NCBI RefSeq assembly: GCF_000264995.1
Contig: NW_006767433.1
Location: forward strand, 4,508,967 to 4,572,966
Direction: 5' to 3'
From: Punctularia strigosozonata HHB-11173 SS5
Taxonomy: Eukaryota > Basidiomycota > Agaricomycetes > Corticiales > Punctulariaceae
Length of the DNA stretch: 64,000 nt
In this document: positions 11,830-22,806 of the stretch, in pieces
Numbering within the stretch: the first letter of the stretch is position 1
Layout of the letters: each line of letters opens with the position of its first letter
The notes under the pieces: generated by a model
The model's database searches: none
Seen by the model: only the letters and a program-made list of their open reading frames with translations
What the model was told of the DNA's origin: nothing
Made by a program: the position numbers and the translations under genes

Positions 11830-12683
11830 TTTTGCCGCTTTCATACGGTAGGGAGCGGGGTAAAGGGTGGTATTTTCCCTTAAGACGATGAAACGTCGGG
11901 CTTAAGTGGGTGATTCCATTTCTAGCGGAGAAAAGAAGGAGGACCGCGTGCCGCGGAGATCCGCATTAATAATGCAAGTCCGTTCGGGCAAACGACGACA
12001 GGATGTGGATAGCACATCGTGATGCAGCAGTAGCAGAGTGAAGCTTGAAGCTCGAAGATTCATGCAGACAAAGAGACAAAGTCGAACGCTAGAGCTCGGC
12101 AGCTCGGACCGTTGCCACCGGAGACGCGTCGCGTGGGTGTCAGGTGATCGTATTTTCGACATGCTAGATTGTAGACACTGACACTGACACTGACTGACAG
12201 TTGTGGTTTTACTTATCCTCGCCAGTCGGAAGCTTTGCAAACGAACACTCAGAAACAGCGAGAGCATCTGCACATGGGCGGTGATTGACTCATACGAATC
12301 GGTGCTAAACAAGTTTCATTGGGTATTCTGCTGAGCATTGACATGCACGTTTCGAACCATCGCTATCAGGACGGACCCGCTGCTCAGTGCTGCACCTACT
12401 CCTTACTCACCCATATTTACCAGCATGATATTGCACACATTAAACAGATTGCTAAAGGACAAGTTGGTGCTGTTCACGGATTAGGGGGAAATTTTCCTTG
12501 AAGCTTCATACTCTCCCGTTGTCTATGCGTCTTGTTCACGGCTAAACGGCTATTCGCACGGGCGAGTCTCCCGCCCGGAAATTCATCGCGGATCGCGGCT
12601 AATACGATGAAGGTTGTATATAAGCTCGCGGTACTCACGTCCCAGGCCGTTATACCAGACCAACGAGCTTAAGACTGCCAAGG
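11830..12683. promoter_or_regulatory. Divergent promoter region of lipocalin A and P450 P1
   Basis: About 850 bp between start codons of two outward-facing genes, so it must hold both promoters. A TATA-like TATATAAG is at 12617-12624, about 60 bp before the P1 start. A 136-residue open frame at 11902-12312 (minus) lacks protein-like features and is not called. Confidence 0.55.
12174..12199. repeat. Short (GACACT)n tandem repeat
   Basis: Three GACACT units followed by a degenerate GACTGACA, within the divergent promoter region of A and P1. Confidence 0.75.
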
Positions 12684-14711
12684 ATGACACCAGCAATGAT
12701 CCTCTATAGTGTAGGCGCCACCATCGCTGTATATGCGACATGGCAAGCCCTTTCGATCCTATGGGAACGCGCACGCTCCCCTCTGCGGAAGCTGCAAGGT
12801 CCGGCGAGCCCGAGCTGGCTCCTCGGCAACTTAGCCCAGTTATTCGCAGATGATCCAGGATCTGTGCAAGCCAGCTGGCTACAGCAGTACGGAACGACCT
12901 TCAAGATCAGCGGGTTCTTCAACGTAAGCGGAGTCCAGTTGCATTGACGCGGAGCAATGCTGATTCATTTTGCACAGCGGGACCGACTTTGTACAGCGGA
13001 TCCCCGCGCACTTAACCACGTCCTGACCCACTCCGCGGACTACCAGAAACCAGCATTTGCGCGCTATAACCTCAGCCGAATCCTCGGCGAGGGCCTGCTC
13101 GTGGCTGAAGGCGAGGCTCACCGTCGTCAGCGGCGTGTCATGAATCCCGCGTTCGGACCTGCGCAGATTCGTGACCTCACCGTCATCTTTCTTGAAAAGG
13201 CAACGCAACTGAGGGATGCGTGGCTGACCGAGGTGCAAAGCGCCAGCAGCGAAAAGCCTGTGAGGCTAGATGCCCTCTCATGGCTCAACCGAGCGACGTT
13301 GGACATCATCGGGCTCGCGGGATTCAATTACCAGTTCAACTCCCTTGACGGCGGGAAAACCAACGAGCTCAACCAGGCAATGACCACCATGCTCAAGGCG
13401 ACGGGTGGCACACGACTCTGGACGATCCTTCAAGCTCGCATTCCACCTCTGCGCTGGGTGGTCGGTCATGTCAATTCATCCTCATACTGCCTTAGCTAAG
13501 TTCGTCTGGCAGCGTACAGCACGGGATCGACACGTGGAATTTTCCCAGAATACGATGAAGCGCATTGGCTATGGTCTCATATCCGAAAGGAAAGCAGCAC
13601 TTCGCGCCGAGAAGCAAGGTGCATATATTGAGAAAAGCGACGTGCAAGGTAAATCCGCCTGCTGGTTTCTCTTAAATGGCGGCTTGAAGCTATCTGAATA
13701 GGACGGGATCTGCTTAGCCTCCTCGTCAAGGCCAATATGGCGGTCGACGTACCGGAAGATCAGCGCCTTAGCGACCATGAAATCCTCTCCCGTACGCGCT
13801 TTACCGTTTGCTCTCTCCTGCCGCGCTCCGTCTTATCAATTGTTCATGGGCAGAAATACCAACTTTCATGGTCGCCGGCCACGAAACGACGTCCACCGGC
13901 ACGTCTTGGGTGCTTTTCTCGCTGACCCAGGCCCAGAATGTGCAACAGAAGCTACGTGAGGAGCTTCTCTCTGTTCCTACGGACACACCCTCTATGGACG
14001 AGCTGGACGTTCTACCATATCTGGATGCCGTGATACGAGAGGCCATGCGCATACACGCGCCTGTGGGGGTGACAACGAGGGTAGCGATGAAAGACGATGT
14101 GATTCCGGTAAAGGAGCCTTATGTGGACAAGTATGGAAATATGCATTGCGAAATTCGGTAATACGTCCTGTTTCGTGACAACGTACATCGAGCTTACACT
14201 ATGCGGCATGCAGAGTCAACAGGGGTGATTTCATCCATATTCCTATCGCAGGTATCAATCACGCCAGCCATATATGGGGCAATGATGCCCATGAATTCAA
14301 GTGAGTAACCTCCCTGGTTGACTATACGCCTCGCCCTGACCACTCTGCACAGACCGGAGCGATGGTTGGAGCCAGGAACGATGCCAGAAGCCTTTTCACA
14401 TAATCCTGGTGTGTGGGGACACATGCTCACCTTCCTTGGTGGTCCGCGAGCCTGCATCGGATATCGTTTCTCTCTTGTTGAGTACGTGATCCCTTCCCCA
14501 AGCAGGAGATGGTCACTCAAGTCACATATCTAGGATGAAAGCAATTCTGTTCGTTCTCGTTCGCGCATTCGAGTTCACACTCGCTGTGCCCGCAAAGGAA
14601 ATCTCGAAGAAGTCTGCTGTGGTAACACGACCGACAGTCAAAGGCGAACCTGAGAACGGCAACCAGCTCCCTGTGTTCATCAAGCCTTACGCTCCCGACA
14701 CTAGGGTGTGA
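12684..14711 (+). CDS. Cytochrome P450 monooxygenase P1 (intact)
   Basis: A membrane-anchored microsomal P450. N-terminal anchor [19 protein letters not shown], then the proline-rich hinge [18 protein letters not shown]. Helix C region [20 protein letters not shown]. Helix [16 protein letters not shown] (oxygen-activating AGxxT). ExxR in [14 protein letters not shown] motif. Heme loop [13 protein letters not shown], with Arg and Cys present. It ends [10 protein letters not shown]-stop at 14711. About eight introns with clean joins, about 500 residues, the normal length. It shares NELNQAM and VLQARIP words with P4 rather than P2/P3, so P4 is its mirror partner. Converges on P2 with only 125 bp between stop codons. 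Substrate unknown; by position it may act with lipocalin A. Confidence 0.9.
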
Positions 14712-14836
14712 TCCATGTGTTCCTTCAGTTTAGTCATACGTCGTGGCTGTAGTCAGATTCTCGGCGAACAGTACTTGCGGTTTCGTGGGTAAGGATTTGC
14801 GTGTCACAAAGAACGTTGTAATTACTACAGAATACA

Positions 14837-16981
14837 TCAGCAGTTGATGACGGCTGGCCAACTGACGACAGTAATCTTCGCCTGGATATCGCTGGCAGAG
14901 ACCGCAAGATCGAACGTGAATGCACGGACGAGGATGAACAGTAGGGCCTTCATCCTGTAAGGTAACGTTTAGCGTCTGGGATACTCGTGACCATTCAACT
15001 AAAAGCACTCACTCCACCAGAGAGAATCTGTATCCTATACAAGCTCGAGGGCCACCGAGGAAGGTGAGTTGGTGTCCCCATACACCTGGTATGTTCGATG
15101 CGGTGTCAGGGAGCGGTTTCAACCAACGTTCAGGCCTATAAGACAAAGGATTAGATGATGCTCAGCTATGCGTCCCAAAAACTGACTTGAACTCATGAGC
15201 ATCCTCTCCCCAGATCTTTCCAGCCTGGTTGATGGCCGCGATAGGCACAAAGATGAGATCACCAGCAGTAACACTGACAGTGGGGTTTTGTAAGCCAGCC
15301 TAACAGCAAGCCTTATAATCTTACCGAAGTTCGGATAGCGGTGTACCATGTCTGTCAATAGCCGGCTCGCCCAAGGGTATAACGTCGTCGTGCTGAGCTA
15401 CTCGCATCGTGCCGGGTACAGGTGCGTAGACTCGCAGCGTCTCTTGTACAACAGCGTCAAGATAAGGGAGCGCCTGAAGATCGTCCATGGTAGGTGCCTC
15501 CGAAGGAACGGCCAGAAGTTCCTCACGCAACCTGCTTTGAACATCTTTGCTTTGGGTCAGGGCGAAAAGGGCCCACGTTGTGCCCGTACTGGTCGTCTCG
15601 TGGCCGGCGACCATGAACGTGGGGATCTCTGTGCGTTAAGTTGAGTATGATTGTCAGAAAGAAAGAGCGCGGGGATAAACTAACGTGTAAGAATCTCCTC
15701 GTCATTCAATTTCTGATCATCTGGGATGTCAACAGCCATGCTCGCCTTCACGAGTAAACTCAGGAGGTCGCGATCTGGACGACATCTCAACTCCTGGATA
15801 CATCATGGTGAGTCCATCGGAACCCACCTCGGACGTCACTCTTCTCAACACGAGCCCCATGATTCTCGGCACGTATCGCTGCTTTCTTCTCGGCAATCAA
15901 CCTATAGCCAATCCGTTTCATGGTGGCCTGCGCATACGCGATCTGGCGGTCACGTCTGGTCCGCTAGTATCTGACGTCAGAACAACAACAGCTATCTCGA
16001 CAAAAGAAGACCACGCACAACGAATCGCAGTATCGGAAAGCGACTCTGCATCAGTTCCAACACGCGCATCCGGTCGTTGGCGTGGAACATAGTAGCAAAA
16101 GCCGCGTTGAGTTCGTTGGGTTTGCCTCCGTCAAGCGATTCGAAGTGATAATCGAAGCTTTCGCGGACCTCGATATCAGCAGTGCGCGATTTCATCATAG
16201 TTTCTTTATGACCTACCAGCAAGCCCGATGATGTCCAAGGTTGCCCGACTGAGCCAAGATAACGCGTCTACTCAGACTGGGATCCCGTCGACGACCTTCC
16301 TGGTCTCGGTAATCCAAGCATCGCGCAGCTGGGAGGCCTTATCGAGGAATATCGGGGTCAATTCGCGCACTTGCGCAGGACCAAATCCGGGGTTCATGAC
16401 ACGTCGTTGTTTGCGATGATGCTCGCCCTCGGCGATGAGTACTCCTTCGCCAACAATGCGCGCTAAGTTATTCCGTCCCATCGCAGGCTTCTGATAGTCA
16501 AAGGAATGTGTGAGGATATGATTTAATGCTCGAGAATCTATGGTGAAGACACGGTCGCGCTAAGGTGGGCATGGTCGTCAGTACGCTGTCAATGTCAGAG
16601 CAAATACGCAAATACCGACTCACTCCAAACAAGCCTCTGAATCTGAATGTTGAACCGTAAGTTTGCACCCAGTGTTCTTGTGTACGCGCTCCTGGATCGG
16701 CACTCAACTGGCGAATGTTGCCAAACAACCAGCTCTCTCCCTTGGGGCCCGCCAAGTGGCGCAACGGCGAGGTCCACTTCTTCACCCAGCTCGAATATTT
16801 TCCAGGAGGCGTAGAGCGTAACGACGGCGCAGATAGATAGGACGAGACTGAGTACTATTGTACATCCACCGGGTAAAGCATGAGCTATTTGAAGACGATG
16901 TCCGCTTGTACTGCCGGGGTGAAAGACCAGCGGATGTACGAAGGGCGTTGTAGGCGTGATGTTCAATACGGCCAGAAGCAT
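14837..16981 (-). pseudogene. Cytochrome P450 P2, degraded copy
   Basis: Same family as P1 and P3, with [64 protein letters not shown] (ExxR) and [17 protein letters not shown] all readable. Three defects are visible. A one-base excess in the CCC run at 16785-16787 puts the membrane-anchor part and the SPLRHLAGP part in different frames. A TGA at 16272-16274 stands where P1 has Arg in [10 protein letters not shown]. The C-terminus stops at 14837-14839, lacking the conserved GNQLP...IKPY tail. The start codon is also unclear; 16981 is the first ATG of the anchor frame. It is closest to P3 ([18 protein letters not shown]). Sequencing error could explain one defect but hardly all three. Confidence 0.8.
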
Positions 16982-16989
16982 CGTGTGTA

Positions 16990-18356
16990 CTGGACTTGGC
17001 CCTGCGCCGCGTCAGGCTAGCGCTCGCTTCGCGAGCCGCCAGCCCAACCTCCACTTTCATCCTCGCAAGGGTTCCCGTGTCCCTCTCCGCGTCCGACGAG
17101 GCTGGACGCGGACGGTTGGTGACTGGTCTCCAGTGTCGGGCTCATTCCGCCGCCGCCCCGCGCCGTAAGCGGATGCAATCTTCACGTCCTTTGTCTGCAC
17201 GCCCTGCAATAGCGGCAGCATCCCGAGGTTGCCAGCGGCAGTTTGCCGGAAACTCTCTCTACTTACGGTAAGAGCAAGTACGGCAAGGTATGAAATGAAC
17301 ACTCTTAAGCATGCTCAATCGCTGTTAAAGCGTGGTATATGTCGGATCCTGTTCCTTCCGTCAACCAGGATTACAGTCCCTGGCCGAGGCTCCAGGCACC
17401 GATTGTGATATTTCTTCAGCGGAAGCTCAGACGCAAACGACTACGAACTCAAACGCGCGCTATGTGTTTTGCCGCAGGGTTTTGCTCGCTGCGAGCTCAA
17501 TCCTGGTGGTCAAAAACCCGCGAAAGCACCGCGTGCGATTGATCAGCGCTTCAGCCGTCAAGCCGAAAAGTGCGATCAACACCTGCAATTGTGAATGAAT
17601 GGGTGTGAGTGCTTTGCAGTTGCACAGCAGCGATGGCCCAGCAACGACGATATCGATGTATAGATCCTGCACCCGCTTTGAGTCGGTTCGCGTTTAGTCG
17701 ACGCCCTGCGCCTGTTCCCATACCACATTTCCTTGCCTAGACCCATCGGAGAGCTTAGGTACTTCCGTGGGTCCATGGTACAAGGGTTATCAATATCCTG
17801 GCTTCTTCCCGCATAGGAAGCGACCCCCGACGATGAGGTGGTGTCGCTGACATGCAATAGGTACTACTTAGGTACTGCGCAATGCAGCTTCCTGGGGTTG
17901 AGGAAGGTACTCTTGGACTTCAGCAACCGCGACATCCATTGATTGATTTATGCGGTTTCATCTCCTAGGTTCATAATGGCCATTCTCTCCGCCTCAAGTA
18001 GTACGATATCGGCTTGGTTATGCTACAGACTGGCCGCAGGGGATCGTGGAGCGCGTGGGAGTGCCTTTCATTACCTGACCTTCGCAACACCTTGCGAAAC
18101 CCTGAATACATGGAGTAAGCTCGAAATAGCTTAAATGGAAGCGAGCGCGTGGATTGCTGGAAGCTATAGTATGTATGCGCGCTGTTCTCGCTGTCTCGGC
18201 CGACAACCGCGTCAGCGCGGAGTAATCTGGTTCTATCTGGCTTCAACACCTGGTTGCCTATGTACCTTTTCATGCCGACTCGGCTTGACCCCCGCGGCTC
18301 TCTCTCATAAATATTGGCTCGCGGCATGATGGACGAAACACTCGCTGCCTTGTGTG
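16990..18356. other. Centre of the mirror-image P450 block; no gene seen
   Basis: This 1.4-kb region separates the outward-facing P2 and P3 and contains the symmetry axis of the A-P1-P2 / P3-P4-B block. Open frames on both strands (for example 17971-18513 minus) overlap without protein-like features. A possible TATA-like CATAAATATT lies at 18306-18315, about 45 bp before the P3 start. A zinc-cluster-type CGGCCG is at about 18198. Confidence 0.5.
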
Positions 18357-20443
18357 ATGGCGACGCTACAGCTGTTCTGTGCAACTGTTGCAGTTGCGTT
18401 AACCTACGCTGCATGGACGTTTGCCAAGGAGCTGCTTCGCCGCTTATCTTCGCCGCTGAACGTTCTATCTGGCCCCGCGGGTTATACATGGACGACTGGC
18501 AATTTTGCGCCAATGGTTCAGGGCAACCCTGCGCTGCTCCAAGAAGACTGGGTTGATCAATACGGCAGCACCTTCAAAATCAAAGGCTTTTTCGGGGTGA
18601 GCACGTACCTGGAACTCAATCAATGGCCAGCATTAACACGGATTTCTCGTAGCTTGATCATTTGTTTACCATTGACCATCGGGCGGTGAATCACATCCTT
18701 ACGCATTCCTTTGACTTCCAGAAACCACCGCAGGGCCGAGAAGCCTTCAGTCGCATCGTTGGAGAAGGTCTACTAATCGCCGAGGCGGATGCACATAGAA
18801 AGCAGCGCCGTGTGATGAATCCCGGCTTTGGACCTGCACAAATCCGGTCTCTTGCCGCTGTATTCATCGAGAAATCCATGCAGTTGCGTGATTCCTGGTT
18901 CGTGGAGATTAGGAATGCCGGAGGAGGCCACCGCGCGCGAATCAATGCATTGTCATGGCTCAGTCGCACCACGCTCGATATCATTGGCATCGCAGGTGCG
19001 CTTCAATTTCAGTGTCGTCATCGTCATCGCTTCAATATGTGGCCAAGGTTTCGATTACCATTTCAATACACTGAACGAGAGCGACACGCCAAATGAACTC
19101 AACGAAGCATTTGCGACCATGTTCCGGGGAACGGAGGAATTGTCAGCATGGCAAATGCTTCGGGATCGATTCTCCCTTTTTCGGATCGTCGTACGTGCTC
19201 GCAATCGTCATTCCCTGCGCCAAGACCTTATTTTTTGTAGCCCAATGATCGCGAGAGGCAGATCGCTTTTGCTCAGAGAACTATGAATCGTATCGGTTAC
19301 GAGCTCATTGCCGAGAAAAAGGCGATGGTTCGGGCTGAAAAGCACGGTGCACATGTTGCACGAGATGATGTACAAGGCATGACAAGGGCGTCCTCTTCTC
19401 TAATCATCAGCTGACTCCAGTAAATGGTCAGGGCGAGATCTTCTAAGCCTCCTAGTCAAAGCGAACATGGCTGTGGACTTTCCCGAAGATCAGCGTCTTA
19501 GCGACAAGGATATCCTCGCTCGTCCGTCTTCCATATGCATGGTATCCGGCTCGTTCTGATTGATCCTATTTTCCCAGAGATCCCCACTTTCCTTGTTGCC
19601 GGACACGAAACCATCAGCACTGGGACTACGTGGGCCCTGTTTGCGCTCACGCAGCGGCCTGATGTCCAAAGTAAGCTTCGTACGGAGTTGCTCACCGTAC
19701 CCACCGAGACCCCGACCATGGACGAGCTGCAATCGCTGCCCTACTTGGACGCGGTCGTACGGGAGACGCTGCGTGTGCATGCCCCGGTGCTTGGTACTAC
19801 TCGCATAGCAACGCGTGACGACGTTATACCGGTCAGCGAGGCATACGAAGATAAGAATGGTGATACCCGTACTGAAATCAGGCGAGTCTCGACGCACTGT
19901 GGCTCAACGTCAATAATTCATCGTTACTTGCTAAAGAATCGCAAAGGGGGATATGGTCTTCATTCCCATCATCGCGATGAATCAAAGCAAGCGCATATGG
20001 GGAGAGGACGCTCACGAATTCAAGCATGTTCTGACTTGCTCGTGATCTGGTTCATGGCTGACGTAGCGGTATGCAGACCCGAACGATGGCTCGTATCAAT
20101 GCCAGAAGGGCCATCGAGTATCCCCGGAGTTTGGGGGAACCAGCTTACCTTCTTGGGCGGACCGCACGCATGCATTGGATACCGATTCTCAATCGTTGAG
20201 TGAGTTCTGCCCATTCGCTGTTCGTCATATCATGGAAATTGATATTCTCACGACAGGATGAAGGCATTGTTATTTGTTCTTGTTCGTGCATTTGAGTTCG
20301 AACTCGCGGTGCCGGCGGTAGAGATTGAGAAGAAGTCATCCATCGTCACACGACCCGTCGTAGCCAGCGAACTAGAGAAAGGAAATCAGCTGCCTCTCTG
20401 GATTAAACCATACTCCGGACTGCGACTGGAACAGTTGCGTTAG
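18357..20443 (+). CDS. Cytochrome P450 monooxygenase P3 (intact)
   Basis: Start chosen at the ATG of 18357 ([20 protein letters not shown]), which gives a normal membrane anchor. Landmarks in order: [53 protein letters not shown] (helix I), [11 protein letters not shown] (ExxR), PERW, and heme loop [13 protein letters not shown]. The heme-loop Arg of FxxGxRxCxG is His here, a change tolerated in many P450s. It ends [13 protein letters not shown]...LR-stop at 20443. Around nine introns, one (19522-19577) with a GTCCGT donor; all frames rejoin. Closest relative in the window is the broken P2, its mirror partner. It converges on the truncated P4. Confidence 0.88.
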
Positions 20444-20646
20444 ATGAATAGTCAGAAACCTCATTTTCGCAAATTGTTGCATAAAGCGGCATCTTCATCA
20501 TGCCCGAGTGACGGTCGTTGTTGAGATTGGAAACGGTGGCTGAACATTGCTTTCGAGGTATGGGTCAGGTATGGGAAGGAGATTGTATCGTGTAAAAAAC
20601 CGATTATGTCAATATGCGCTGTAAAATCGGTGGCCATTCGCTCAGA
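20444..20646. other. Gap between convergent P3 and truncated P4
   Basis: About 200 bp where the 3' half of P4 would be expected. I see no trace of helix I, ExxR or heme-loop coding sequence on the minus strand. Confidence 0.6.
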
Positions 20647-21636
20647 TTATGGGTCAGTGACATCCCCCTTCTCAACATGGGCACCGTGCTTCTCGGCGCG
20701 TACGGCAGCTTTCCTCTCAGAGATCAGACGAAGTCCAATGCGCCTCATAGTGTTCTGCGCAAACTCGATTTTCCGGTCCCGGTTTGTGCGCTGCAAAATG
20801 GGTGAGGACGAGACAGACCTCGAGGAGGGATGAAGGGACCCAGAGATGAAGGGACCCACAATCGAGCGTAAAATCGGGATTCGTGCCTGGAGGACCGCGA
20901 AGAAGCGCCAAGTACCGGTGACATCAAACATCGTTGCCATGGCCTGGTTGAGTTCGTTGGGTTTACCACCCTCGAGGGAGTCGAAGCGATAGTCGAAGCC
21001 GGCGAGACCGATGATATCCAGCGTCGTTCGGCTTAACCACGACAGCGCGTCCAGCTTCATCCATTCACCGTCCCCCTGCTTCCTCGCCTCGCTAAGCCAC
21101 GCGTCGCGCAACTGCGCGGCCTTATCAAGGAAGATTCCAGTGAGATCGCGGATCTGCGCCGGTCCAAAGCCGGGATTCATGACGCGGCGCTGGCGGCGGT
21201 GCGTGTCGCCTTCGACAATGAGCAGACCCTCGCCGACTATGCGGACGAGGGTATAGCGCCCCATAGCCGGCTTTTGGAAATCGGAGGAATGGCTCAGAAC
21301 GTGGTTCAAGGCCGGGGGGTCGATGGTTTGCAGTCGATTACTCTGCAACCGGTCAATTTCCACACCGCGACGCGTCCAGCACGCAATGTAACTCACGTTG
21401 AACACTCCATGAACCTTGATTGTGGTACCATATTGCTTGTGCCAGCTGTCTTGCACGGTTCCGGAGTCGCCTGTGAGTATCTGCCCGAAGTTGCCGTAGC
21501 ACCAGCTTGGACTCGGTGGACCCTTGAGATGGCGCAACGGGGACCGGACTCGGTGCCGGATCTCGGCGAGAATAGCCCATGCCGTATAGATGGTGACGGC
21601 AACCCCTCCGGCGCAGACAATCCAAGTAAGAGTCAT
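20647..21636 (-). pseudogene. Cytochrome P450 P4, 3'-truncated copy
   Basis: The 5' half is well preserved: anchor MTLTWIVCAGGVAVTIYTAW, hinge [53 protein letters not shown], and on to [14 protein letters not shown]. It then reaches a stop at 20647. The next expected exon (the [10 protein letters not shown] segment) and everything after it, including the oxygen-binding helix, ExxR and the heme cysteine, are absent, so no active P450 can be made. Introns expected after GVFN and after LRSIV stay open when read through. It is closest to P1. The breakpoint lies only 200 bp from the P3 stop, suggesting a deletion between convergent genes. Confidence 0.82.
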
Positions 21637-21669
21637 CGACCCGATACGACCAGTGGTGCACAACTGTAG

Positions 21670-22806
21670 AATGATGTGTGCGGTTCGTCGTTTTGGCTAC
21701 GGTGTGGTTGCCGAGGTTACTTATCACACCGTGCGCATTGTCGATCACTCGACATCCCGTGGAGAAGATTATCTTTTGTAGCTGCGCCCCCGACTGTGCC
21801 CGCGGTTTTGCACAAAGCGTAGGGGCGAGATGACTAAGCCACTCAGAATCCGGTTGGGCCAATCAAATCAACGAATCCGCCAACGAAAACCGTCTAGTGC
21901 GTAGCATCGTAGCCGCCGAGCGGGAGCGTAAGGCCCAAGGACCAGAGAAAGCAGAGGAAGGCGGTACTTGCTATACACCTCCTTATAAAAATCATTGCCA
22001 GTCCTTATTGCACGTGCCGATTCCCGAAGCCTCGCACTGCACCGTTCGATATACCCGCTTGTGGGTAGATGCGTCCAAGTTGACATTATCTAAGTAGTAT
22101 TAGTAGCCGTGCCGGCGCCGTCGCGAGAGGCTGGCAGGGATCATTGCGCAAAGCTAATAATGAATAACCTTGACTAATGGCCTGCTCAGCTGACGAGGCG
22201 AACCCCAGGATATCCAAAGGATGAGACGATGTGGCTACGATGTTCGTTCTACGGAAGAGAGGAAGAGGTTCAGAAGAGGTTACAAGAAGGATTGAACGCT
22301 GGCCAGAGCGCAACCGGACATCAAGGGTCGCTGTTCCGGTGTCCGGCCCGAAAATATTCTTCGTAATCATCTCCGCCCTCGTCTACCGTCTTGGGTGGGC
22401 CCGTACCTTCCTGCAATGTGCAACAGTCTGCAACCTCCGCACGCGTTCAGGCAACTTGACGATGGAACGGATCAATCAGCAGCCAGTCGCTAAGACGTAT
22501 CGTTTCGTCCGACGCCACGAGGTTCCCGGACGCGCCATAAAGCGCCTATCTCGCTTGCCCCTGCTAAACGTAGTCTCCACAGGCAGCCTTTAGAGTGAGA
22601 AGACAATCGTTCTCACAATAGAGTCTGCAACTCTAACCCCTAACGCGTAAACGAGTTTAAACTGTTTTCGGCCCTCGCCCTCCCGATGTTTGTGCCGTGT
22701 TCCTGGACTAGGCGATGCCCCCTCGCTGTCGAAGCTGGAACCTGACGACTGTATTTAAGGGCGCGCATCCGACGCAGGTTCCGAGCGCTACCCGCACCTT
22801 CGCAAC
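21670..22806. promoter_or_regulatory. Divergent promoter region of P4 and lipocalin B
   Basis: About 1.1 kb, mirror counterpart of the 11830-12683 region. TATTTAAG at 22752-22759, about 50 bp before the start of B, is a likely TATA element. No gene seen; the open frame 21353-21862 (minus) overlaps P4 coding sequence. Confidence 0.5.

Noticed and set aside
17971-18513. 180-codon minus-strand open frame at the centre of the P450 block
   Set aside because: Antisense to the start of P3, with no protein-like pattern.
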